A DNA stretch of 64,000 nucleotides, taken from positions 641,001 to 705,000 of the forward strand of contig WPIO01000153.1 in assembly GCA_009760855.2 (NCBI GenBank), in the 5' to 3' direction. The DNA is from Cristatella mucedo (lineage: Eukaryota; Bryozoa; Phylactolaemata; Cristatellidae). A program made the position numbers and the translations under genes. This document shows positions 55,536 through 63,862 of this stretch, piece after piece (within the stretch, counting starts at the first letter, position 1; the number at the start of each line of letters is the position of its first letter). The notes under the pieces were generated by a model that worked only from the letters and a program-made list of their open reading frames with translations, did no database searches and was not told the origin of the DNA.

Positions 55536-56080
55536 GGCAAGTGGTGTACCTTCGGACGACCTTACCTTCGAAGAGTTTCAATTTAAGTAGGTTAGCAATG
55601 TGATATACATGCAAAGATTCAAGAGAGTAGCATTTTTTTTAAATGTGGCAACACTGTTCTGTTTGTTTAGTAATTGATGCACTGTGTCGTCAACGGTCGC
55701 AGTTAGAACTGTTTTTGATCAAAAAGTAAATATTTTCATAGTTATATTGTACTGTGTATTCTGTTTGTTTAATGTTGGTATGATACGTAGAATATATGAA
55801 TATGAAATATATGTGTTGAGCTTTCTAAATATATTTTCTGTTTAGAATATTCCTAACCTCAAATTTTTTTACACTTGAAAGTTTCTGAAAATACCTTTTG
55901 TTGTACCTCCGGACATTCATGTTGTTGTACGTTCAAACGTCCAAAGGTACAACATTTTATTTATTTCGTATACCTATTTATTTTGTTACAGTGAAGCGAA
56001 GTAAACGTGGTATCAAAAGAAGAAATGCTTCTTTGGATAATTTACAAAAATGTTTTTATCCGGAGGTACACTACTTGTCC
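55536..56080. mobile_element. Possible 545-bp inverted-repeat element nested in hAT
   Basis: GGCAAGTGGTGTACCTTCGGA at 55,536 is mirrored by TCCGGAGGTACACTACTTGTCC ending at 56,080 (about four mismatches). GTACCTCCGGAC and CCAAAGGTAC words recur inside. No transposase and no clear target duplication. It lies within a stretch that could be a hAT intron (TCAAAG|GTATGTAAG at 55,526; TTTATTTTAG before 56,211). Confidence 0.45.
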
Positions 56081-56221
56081 ATACGCTTTAACGCTTAAAG
56101 AAGTTGACTTGTTTACAGATTAGAAATTAACGAAATTAACTAATTATTTAATGGTTTACTAACGCCGTTTTATGTAAGTAAATAAAATTTTTAAAATCTT
56201 TATTTTAGCTCCGCCATCAGA

Positions 56222-56912
56222 ATGGCATCTGATAAAAAGAAGAGACTTACTGAAGATGAAAATCGAGTATTTAATCAGGATTGGACGAATCATATGCGTT
56301 CATATGCAACACAGAAGGCCTTCCGACTTGTTTCACTTGCCAAGAAAAACTTGCACACAAGAAGAAGTCAAATTTAAAGGGATACTTCACTACAAAACAT
56401 ACCCGATTCGCTGCTAAATATCCAACCGTTGACGCACGGAAAAAAGCTGTTAAAGAGCTTCAAAAACAAAAACAACAGTCGACCTCTGTGCTAAGTGATT
56501 CGCTGCTAAATATTCAACCGTTGACACACGGAAAAAAGCTGTTAAAGAGCTTCAAAAACAAAAACAACAGTCGAGCTCTGTGCTAAGTAACTGGGCGCAT
56601 TCTTAAAATAATGTAAATTTGGCATGCTTCGCAATATCACTACAAATTGCAAAAAGAGGGAAACCATACACAGATGGTGAGTTCGTTAAAGAATATTTCA
56701 TACCTGAAGCTGAAGAACTATTCTGTGATTTCAAAAACAAAACCGAAATCATGAAGAAAGTCAAAGATTTACCAATATCTGCTAAAGCAGTACAAGATGG
56801 AACTAATAAAATCTCTTCAAATGTAACACACATGCAAGTGGAAAACATTCAACTAGCTTCTGCTTTATCACTTGCTATGGATGAGTCTTGCGACATAAAA
56901 GACACGGTACAA
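56222..56912 (+). pseudogene. hAT transposase (ZBED/SCAND3-like), broken and truncated
   Basis: Starts MASDKKKRLTEDENRVFNQD. A frameshift near 56,290 moves into YAFICNTEGLPTCFTCQEKL, a BED-type zinc finger with later KHTRFAAKYP. A 92-base tandem duplication (56,405-56,496 and 56,497-56,588) breaks the frame. It resumes at [19 protein letters not shown] and ends in [12 protein letters not shown], which carries the first catalytic Asp region of hAT RNase-H-like cores. Everything after that is missing, so it is inactive. Confidence 0.85.
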
Positions 56913-57905
56913 TAATAAGAATAATGATAATTCACTTGATAAAGCGCCGTCAGAGAAGTTAATCTCTTTCTGGGTGCCTTACATTTGCTGCAGAGGGAAA
57001 TGCAATTAGATGGTAAGTAAAATCATGCTTGAACAGCAAGCACATTGAGTAATATGGTTCGAGGTGACATGCACAGGGTCAGCATGCAAATGTGGTTAGT
57101 GGCAGCATGCAGAGTGTCAGCATGCATGCGCACATCAAGGACGAATCACAGGGACCCACTAAATGCTGTCCTAAATAGGTGTGTTTTTTAGTTCCTTTTG
57201 AATGTGGTCAGGTCAGGGGATGTTCTGACGCAGGTCGGGAGGAAGTTCCAGGCTGTGGGAGCACACGAACTAAATACACTGTCTCCAAAGGATTTGAGGT
57301 TTGTACGAGGTATTTCTAGACTGTCGGATTCCGCAAAGCAGGTGGTACGATGCTTGGCCTGATGGGGAAGTATATCAAAGAGATAGGCTGGAGCCAGAGA
57401 ATGAAGGGACCTTAACGTAATCGAGAAAACCTTGAAGTCAATCCGTTGCTCGACTGGGAGCCAGTGCAGGCCAGTGAGAAGTGGAGTAATGTGGCAACTG
57501 CGACGCTCACGACAGAGAAGCCTAGCTGCAGAGTTTTGCACCAGCAGCAATTGCCTGATCGCACATGCTGGTAGGCCAGTAAGCAGTGAGTTGCAGAAGT
57601 TGAGACGGGATGTCACGAATGCATGGACTAACTTAGACGTGGTATCTTTATCTAAACAAGCCCACATTTTAGCAATGTTATGAAGGTGAAAATAGGCGGA
57701 TTTGACTGTGGAGCTGATATGGTCGTCTAAGGAGAGGTCGCTTTAGAATATGACACCTAGATTTAGAGCTGATTCTACAGGAGATATGCTGGCAGAGCCA
57801 ATTTTCAGAGTCAGCCTTTCCAATCTCTAAATCACACTGGGGTAGCCCATAACTAGTAGGTTATTTCTATCATCGTTTAGTTTTAGAAAACGTTCTGCCA
57901 AGAAA
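56913..57905 (-). mobile_element. L2-A LINE, second member of the inverted pair
   Basis: An open frame at 57,188-57,667 is identical to the left-arm frame except near its end (RTSPDLTTFKRN against RTSSNLTTFKRN). The 3' UTR differs much more from the left arm and ends CACTTGATAAAGCGCCGTC with an ATT-rich tail. Confidence 0.87.
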
Positions 57906-58523
57906 TTTACTTGATGACTTTCAAACATTTCTATGCTTTTGCCGTGTCCCACAAATATCAAGAAAGGTCTAGCGACTCGGCTGGGGCCTTAGCTGGTTAA
58001 AAAGTAGATCGGCATTGGTTCACTCTGTTTCGGCCAGCTTGTTGACCTCCTCCATTGCTGCTTCCTTCGATTGGCAGTCGTCCTGAGCCGAACTCGAGTT
58101 GGGCACTATCGGCAGCAGCAATACCCAGCCGATAGGCTATGGTCACCCTCAGACCTTCGACATGGCTGACAAAAGCAAACTTGCATGCTGACCCATTGCA
58201 TGCCACCCCTATTGAGGTTGTTCATGTTGTTTACCGAGCGTTATATTACTCACCGTTCAATTGAGTTTCCCTTTGCAACAAGGGAAAAGCACCAAGAAAG
58301 TGATGGAGTGATTTGAGCTCACTTTTCAAGAGCCTTAATAATATTATTATCATTGCCTGCAAAATAGCTTTTTCACAGCTATATGAGTCAGCTCCAGTCG
58401 TTCTCACTCGAAATCGTGATGTGAATTTGGTCAGAGAATATGCAGCAGTATGGTGCTGTCGCTCGGGGATGTGCTACATGCTATTAGGGCAGTTGGCCAG
58501 CGTTGCTGCTACTCGATAGCCTG
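56913..58523 (-). repeat. Right arm of 1.6-kb inverted repeat
   Basis: Reverse complement of 51,673-53,280. It starts with the ATT-type LINE tail joined to the cut hAT and ends at CTCGATAGCCTG, inside an alanine-rich unit, joined directly to the viral ATPase gene. Only the tail part of the alanine-rich unit is included, whereas the left arm continues into a full unit. Confidence 0.9.
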
Positions 58524-59115
58524 TTAGATCAATAACACAATAACTATATCCATTCCTTGTACAAGAATTTACCTAGTCTTTAAAATGCTTCTTATCAATA
58601 TCACCAACACATGAATCACGAATGTATTCTATATCAGTATTATTCTGTTTAAAGATTATTGTCATATTTCTATTATTTCTTATTTCTCTTCTAGGAATAT
58701 TAGTAAAACCTTGATCAAGATAAAATGTATTCAAGCCTTTATGTCTTCCTTTAATAAAGTAATCTGAGATCTTAGATTGATCTTCAGTCAGTAAGTCATC
58801 TAATACAACCTTTTTACAATTCTTATATGAATCAACTTCTGGCATCGACTCAATTCCATTAACCCAAACACATGCAGGTTTCTGTCTAGTCATTGCCATA
58901 AGTCCAAAATATAACTTTTGATCTAAACTTGAAGCAATGATTGTACAAATATCGTAAAGAATCTTTCCATAAAATATCAAATTAATTACTTACTGTGATT
59001 TACCTGTACCACTTGGTCCAAGAACTAATGCGCTAATGGGAACTTTAGGTAATGGTTCTTAATGTCCAGTGTCCACATCTTGTCCAAAATTGAATTGTTT
59101 AACTTGCAAAGACAT
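58524..59115 (-). pseudogene. FtsK/HerA-type (A32-like) genome-packaging ATPase, 3'-truncated
   Basis: Start MSLQVKQFNF at 59,115. Walker A is VLGPSGTGKS (about 58,992-59,021). Walker B-like VVLDDL lies at about residue 90. The sensor region DYFIKGRHKGLNTFYLDQGF is typical of A32-like ATPases of Polintons and nucleocytoplasmic large DNA viruses. The C-terminal block SYCVIDLT follows. There are in-frame stops near 59,058, at 58,988 (straight after Walker A) and at 58,573. The C-terminal end is cut at 58,523 by the right arm. The role in intact viruses is to pump DNA into the capsid. Divergent from the zinc-ribbon gene by 21 bases. Confidence 0.85.
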
Positions 59116-59136
59116 TTATTCCATATTATAATAGAT

Positions 59137-59520
59137 ATGGAAATATATTGTTTGAAGTGTAAAAAACAAACTGATACACTCCATGAGGAGTATTTAGAAG
59201 TAGATAGTACGAAAGGAATGAGGGGAATGCTTAAAGGTATTTGTACTATTTGTAATAGTAAGAAGTCAAAGTTTGTTAAATTGAGAACAACAGTTGGATC
59301 TGGAAGAATACAATGCAAATCTGGTTCAGGAAGAATACAAAATAAATCTGGTTCTCGAAGAATACAAAACAAATCAGGATCATCTGTTCCAACTCCTGCT
59401 TTATTTGCTGCAATATCAAATACACTTAGTAAAAAATTCTCAGGTAGTAAAGATATATATAGTGGTTCTGGAGATAAAGAACAAATGATTGAAGAATCAA
59501 AAAAGACTATTAAGCAATAA
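59137..59520 (+). CDS. DUF5679-type zinc-ribbon protein, 127 residues
   Basis: I choose MEIYCLKCKK at 59,137, not the upstream Met at 59,062, because the Cys pair lies at residues 5 and 8 and the upstream extension overlaps the ATPase gene. The second Cys pair (ICTICNSKKSKF) completes the ribbon at about residue 46. Then a threefold 9-residue repeat of the type SGRIQNKSG (27-base units at 59,297-59,377) and a Ser/Lys-rich tail. This small protein is widespread in Polintons and adintoviruses; its function is not established, with a DNA-associated core role suspected. Intact frame ending in TAA. Confidence 0.75.
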   Translation: MEIYCLKCKKQTDTLHEEYLEVDSTKGMRGMLKGICTICNSKKSKFVKLRTTVGSGRIQCKSGSGRIQNKSGSRRIQNKSGSSVPTPALFAAISNTLSKKFSGSKDIYSGSGDKEQMIEESKKTIKQ

Positions 59521-59908
59521 AAAAAAAGTAAAATCATCACCTTTGACTGATATAGAAATAAATAATTATATAAAAGAATTAAATATAAAGAATTTTAGAT
59601 GTGTCTTTGCAAGAGACGAACTAACAAAATAATTAAGAAATGAATGTCTTATTTGTAATACTGGTGAATCAGAAAAAGCAATACATCATTGGGGAGCACT
59701 TAAAAAAGAAGGAAACAAATGTTTTTACTTTGATTCATTTGGTGCACCACCTTTACCCAAAGTTATAAAATATTTTGGTGTTATACAAACATTTCAGACG
59801 TTTAAGTTACAGGAATACGATCAAACAGATTGTGGAATAAGGTGTCTAATCTTCTTAAAACTAATGCAAGAATCAGATTTTAGATCTACAATGGAATTAT
59901 TCATTTAG
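59521..59908 (+). pseudogene. Adenovirus-type cysteine maturation protease (one stop, no start seen)
   Basis: A continuous frame reads SSPLTDIEINNYIKEL, NFRCVFARDEL, then a TAA at 59,630-59,632, then LRNECLICNTG, HHWGALKKEG (catalytic His codon 59,687-59,689), CFYFDSFG and DQTDCGIRCL (catalytic Cys codon 59,831-59,833). The order His, Asp, Gln-x-x-Cys is that of the adenovirus protease/Ulp1 fold (C5/C48 type), which in Polintons cleaves capsid precursors. All catalytic residues remain. No ATG precedes the frame; it lies +1 relative to the zinc-ribbon gene just upstream. Confidence 0.87.
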
Positions 59909-59937
59909 TTTAAACATTTTCCTTTCCTTGTATAGTC

Positions 59938-60357
59938 ATGGAAACGGAGAATAAAAAATTTGTTGTACTCGAAAATGCTGCATTCGTAATTCCTTAAGGA
60001 AAATAAGCACGTATTCACATTGAAGAGAAAATTAGTAAAGATTCGAAGCCTTACTTCAATGCATAGATGTATATTACAGAAGATATGAGACCTTTACTTG
60101 AAGATATTGCTAATAGAGCAAGTATGAAGCTTAAATTTAGTGGTTATTATATGAGTGCTCGTTCAACTAGTGATATTAGAATTGCTTTTGGTAAGAAAGC
60201 AAGTATCTTCTTTGATAAAAAAAATAAACAAAATAAATTTACTAGTGTTGCTGAAATAATTTAAAAGTTTGAAAATGGCTTTGCTGTAACTGGAGATCTA
60301 GACGGTTCATATGTTACTAAAGATACTTATAACTCAGAAGAAAGACTAAATGTTTGA
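59938..60357 (+). pseudogene. Conserved-looking viral protein of unknown function (four in-frame stops)
   Basis: One uninterrupted reading phase runs from METENKKFVV to a TGA at 60,355-60,357, about 140 codons. It contains TAA at 59,995, TAA at 60,004, TAG at 60,064 and TAA at 60,262, and no frameshift. Readable blocks are RIHIEEKISKDSKPYF, MYITEDMRPLLEDIA and FENGFAVTGDLDGSYVT. No family is recognised. Its position after the protease suggests a virion or replication-accessory protein (weak inference). Confidence 0.5.
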
Positions 60358-60488
60358 ATTGAAGATTGATCAAGTAAAAGTTTATAATATAGATAAAAAA
60401 GGACAAGATAAATTCAATCCTGCAGATTATTAGATACTAAAAATAAAAATTAGATAAACATAAACATAAAATAAAACAAAAATTAGTT

Positions 60489-61255
60489 CTATATATTTTT
60501 TTTACTTATAGATAACATCTTATCAGCTAAAGTTTTAGCATAATTAGTTATTTTATTTATACTTGATGGATTTGATACTTTATCTTTTAAGAATTCCATT
60601 GCAAACTTGCTGTCTATGATACTACCACCTATTCCTAAACCTAATTTTGCCTTTGCTGTCATAATGGCAGCAACCGTTTTTGCATCCTCACGAACGTAAT
60701 TTGATTGTTTAGGATCTAATGCAATACGAGCAGCTGATTCTGCTAAAACTAAATCAGATACATTTCTTATTTCAGTTCTCTTTGGTTCAGGATCATTTGA
60801 TGTCTCTGTATATGTGTAGTCGTGAATTAAAGCACGTGCATCCAAATCATTCACTCTAGTGTAACCCTGTTCCATTTTTTTTTTAATTGAGTACCTGGCC
60901 CGGCATAAGAATATTTCCCAGTATTGTTGAAAGATCCACCTGGAGCATTTTCAGATTGAACACCTTTAGGAAGAGGAAGATGAAACTCTCTTCCACCAGA
61001 TCATTTGTTTATTATATCTACTATGCCAGAACCCTGTCTTCTATTTGCTCTTAGGTGTTTAAGAGCGATATTCAATTGCAAACCTTTATTAGCACTTCTA
61101 CTTTTTTCTACTTTATTTAGTTTAGTCTTTGTAAGAAGAATTAGAACAGAAACTGTTAAATCTGAATGTTTAAGTCTGATTGATATTGGTTCGTTAGAGT
61201 TACGTATTAATTTCACCTGACGATTGGATAAAGATAGTTTTACTTCGTGATACAT
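60489..61255 (-). pseudogene. Virion protein with parvovirus-like phospholipase A2 domain (broken)
   Basis: The N-terminal part (MYHEVKLSLSNRQVKLIRNS, then ISIRLKHSDLTVSVLILLTK) resembles the start of a conserved Polinton/adintovirus protein. A TGA at 61,001-61,003 and a one-base shift in an A10 run (about 60,876-60,885) break it. Then come YAGPG (calcium-loop type, 60,893-60,907) and NDLDARALIHDYTY, carrying the HDxxY catalytic pattern (His-Asp at about 60,819-60,824), and a helical tail (AKTVAAIMTAKAKLGLG). In parvovirus VP1 this domain breaches endosomal membranes; I infer a similar role in the intact virus. Convergent or divergent neighbours lie within about 60 bases of each end. Confidence 0.75.
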
Positions 61256-61308
61256 AATTTCTATAATATAATAAAATATTTTAAACAGATAAAAACATAT
61301 AATAGAAA

Positions 61309-61880
61309 TGTCTGATGACGAAGTGTTGATAATGTTGAAGATTTTAGAGATAAAGTTATGAATTTATTGGACTACAATGCATTCACCGGAAATGTTTGTT
61401 TGGAATGTGGATAGAGGTAGAAAAGCAAAAACAGGTGAGGAAGCAGGTTGTATAAGACCAGATGAATATAGACAAATAATGATTGACGGAAAATTCTATT
61501 ATGCACATAGATTGGCGTGGCTCATTTGTAAAAATGAAATGCCTACTTTTCAAATAGATCATATAAATCTAGACAAGACTGATAATTGATTAAACAATTT
61601 AAGACTTGCTACTGCTTCTGAGAATAGCAGAAATAAAGCAAAAAGAGAAGGATTGACATCTAATTATATCGGTGTTAGATGGTTTGAGAAATCAAATAAA
61701 TGGAGAGCAAATATTCGAATACACAGAAAAAAGAAGTACTTGGGATATTTCGATAATGAGGATGATGCTGCAACTGCTTACGATTTAGCAGAAATCAAAT
61801 ATCATCTAGAATTCACACGACTTAATTTTACTTATACTTTAACAGACGATATTAAAATAGTTCGCTACACAGATTATTAG
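61309..61880 (+). pseudogene. HNH homing endonuclease with AP2-like domain (broken)
   Basis: Start MSDDEVLIML. A frame change occurs near 61,350-61,400 at YNAFTG, then RPDEYRQIMIDGKFYYAHRL, the HNH core AWLICKNEMPTFQIDHINLD, a TGA at 61,587-61,589, LNNLRLATASENS and the AP2-like block SNYIGVRWFEKSNKWRANIR, KKKYLGYF. Ends at TAG 61,878-61,880, tail-to-tail with the pX-like gene. Selfish endonuclease of phage and large-virus type. Closest relatives in the window are 38,325-38,838 and 38,021-38,275. Confidence 0.8.
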
Positions 61881-62986
61881 TAGCTACACCTTTGTTTCAG
61901 TTCAACTAACAGCTTTTTAATCTCTCTATCAATTTCTTCAGGTGTTGCACCTCTTCAATAAAGAGTACTCAACAACATAGCTGATTCAGCCTTATAATTA
62001 CTAGTTTTCTTGCCACCGACTGATGAAGCTTCTACTTGTTTAATATCTCTTTTCCATTCTGGTGTAAAGTCCACGCCTCCGCTCTCCACTAGTTTTCTTC
62101 CTTGATCTTGGTAATCCAATCTATTTTGTACTTATTTTCTTTGAACTTTACCACTAACATCGATATCAACTCCTCTATCAATTAGTTTTACCATTTTCTT
62201 TAAGTCAGTTATTGCATTTGTTAGACGTTCGCTTTGCAAAGTTAGTGCATTCATTCTTTCCTCATGTGTTTTCATAGGTGGACTTTTACCAGCGAACATA
62301 GTTTGATCCACCAACTTTTTTATTAGACTTGCAACAGCAACTTCTATCGAAATTCCAGTCCCAACACCTCCAATAATACTAGCTATTAAACCGACAAGTG
62401 CTGGGATTGCAGGGAGAAAGCCTCCACTTTGTACTTCTAAGGAATTCTTAGACCAAGTTTTAGGATCTAATTGTGAGCTATCCCAATTTACTTCTATTCC
62501 AAACACTTCACTTAAATATTCTTTTGGATTCCAATACCAAGAATAATTATCTTTTTCTGCTGCAAGTAAAACATCATTAATTGCTAAACCAATTTCTAGT
62601 GATTCAATCATCTTTTGTAATCCTTTTTTTTCTGACATTGTTTTCCAAAAAACCTGTCCATATTTCCCACTAGTAATATAATCTACTATTTGTTTTATAA
62701 AAAGACTTAGATCAACTAATCCTGTAAATCCACTAAGAAAACCTCCTACAACTTTTGTTCCAGCTCCAATAACTTTAAGAGATTGTAAGACTTTAGGAAC
62801 AGCTGTTGCAATCTTTTCAGACGCTTGAAGTGATAATCTTGCTGCTAATTTTGGTAATAATTTTGTAACTGCTTTTTCACCTATTTTTGTTGCAGTTTTT
62901 ACACCTTCTTAAACTTCTATAGTTGTTTTAGTCCCTTTTTTTAAATCTTCTTCTACACCTTTACCTCTTTTTACTTTTTTCGACAT
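61881..62986 (-). pseudogene. pX-like minor structural protein, block B copy
   Basis: MSKKVKRGKG at 62,986, one TAA at about codon 27 (block A has Leu there), KLLPKLAARLSLQASEKIA, GAGTKVVGGFLSGFTGLVDL, KMIESLEIGLAINDVLLAAE, SGGFLPAIPALVGLIASIIG and NALTLQSERLTNAITDLKKM to 62,132. After a frame break it continues to a Lys/Glu-rich end (TPEEIDREIKKL) near 61,890. The long 168-codon open frame (62,132-62,638) is the core. The GG-FLPA hydrophobic stretch recalls membrane-active or core minor capsid proteins of adintoviruses. Assignment tentative. Confidence 0.65.
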
Positions 62987-62996
62987 ATATTATATA
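62987..62996. promoter_or_regulatory. 10-base divergent gap ATATTATATA between pX-like and fibre 1
   Basis: Two start codons face away across ten A/T bases. The matching gap in block A is 12 bases and equally TATA-like. A shared bidirectional late promoter is a reasonable inference but unproven. Confidence 0.35.
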
Positions 62997-63860
62997 ATGG
63001 AGAAAGTTAGAAAAGTCAATGGTAATAGTTATACTAATCTTGATGCAAATAATAATAGAATAACTAATTTAGGATTTCCTGTTAATAGTGGTGATGCTAT
63101 AAGATTAGAGTATGCTCTAATTAAAAGTGTTGGTAATAATGTTATTAGTAATCCTTCAGGAGAAATAGCAAAAGTATCAGCTCTAACTGATTTGTTACCA
63201 AAGAGTGGAGCAGTAATGAAATCACAATTAAATTGTAACAATGTTTATGGTATATCTGGTAACTCTGCTGATGGAACTGTATACTCAGATTTAAGACCAT
63301 ATAAAGTAATAAACTATGGATTACTTAAAAGTATGACTGCTGTGTTTCAAGGTAAAGCAATGTCAAGTATTGATATGGGAAATAAGAATATTATGAATGT
63401 AAAAGTTTCTGATGTAGTATCAAAACAATATGTTGATACTAATAAACAAGTAACATTTAAATACTTAGGTTTGAATGGTACTTATCCAAGTATATTTTAT
63501 CTTGATATGTTAGGTCTTAATATTACTGCTAATGGAAGTACAGGTAATGAGCTTCAAACTCAACAAATTACAACTGGCGATATGCCTGTTGTTGCAGCTA
63601 CTGAAAAAATCATAGCATATCATACTAATCTTAAAACATGCTTTCCAAGAGTATTACCTAATTTTGGAATGGTATCTAATATTATGTATGCAACTAATAA
63701 AACTAATTCTTATGTAGAATTAACTAGTGATAATACTTATGGAGTAAGTGGTACAGTAGTTTTAATAATTAACATTGATGGAACATGTAGATATTCTATC
63801 GATAAGTTTACAGTTGCTAGTGGAATTACTTTTATAGATTTTATTGTTAGTATTTTATAG
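62997..63860 (+). CDS. Polinton fibre-like protein 1, intact 287-residue frame (block B)
   Basis: MEKVRKVNGNSYTNLDANNN, then NRITNLGFPVNSGDAIRLEY (motif 1), AMSSIDMGNKNIMNVKVSDV with VSKQYVDTN (motif 2), and the same beta-rich end domain as block A. Length is identical to 36,010-36,873 and substitutions are scattered. It ends TAG and is followed by ATG after two bases (TAGAAATG), so the fibre 2 start nearly touches the stop. Likely virion attachment protein (inference). Confidence 0.75.
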   Translation: MEKVRKVNGNSYTNLDANNNRITNLGFPVNSGDAIRLEYALIKSVGNNVISNPSGEIAKVSALTDLLPKSGAVMKSQLNCNNVYGISGNSADGTVYSDLRPYKVINYGLLKSMTAVFQGKAMSSIDMGNKNIMNVKVSDVVSKQYVDTNKQVTFKYLGLNGTYPSIFYLDMLGLNITANGSTGNELQTQQITTGDMPVVAATEKIIAYHTNLKTCFPRVLPNFGMVSNIMYATNKTNSYVELTSDNTYGVSGTVVLIINIDGTCRYSIDKFTVASGITFIDFIVSIL

Positions 63861-63862
63861 AA

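Larger units (their letters stand above)
55042..56912 (+). mobile_element. hAT transposon with BED-type transposase, 3'-truncated
   Basis: The left end CAAGGGTCGGCAACCTGCGG, then CTCGCGAGCCACAAGCGGCT, is the familiar terminal inverted repeat of ZBED/SCAND3-type hAT elements (usually CAGGGGTCGGCAACC). The right terminus is absent: the sequence jumps into the LINE tail of the right arm at about 56,912. The transposase is broken and cut within its catalytic domain. Confidence 0.85.

Noticed and set aside
58524-61880. Alternative genetic code with TAA/TAG read as Gln in the viral genes
   Set aside because: CAA is used normally for Gln in the same genes, and several intact frames end properly at TAA or TAG (59,520; 60,489; 63,860). 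Reading through the fibre 1 TAG gives nonsense. Nonsense mutation is simpler.
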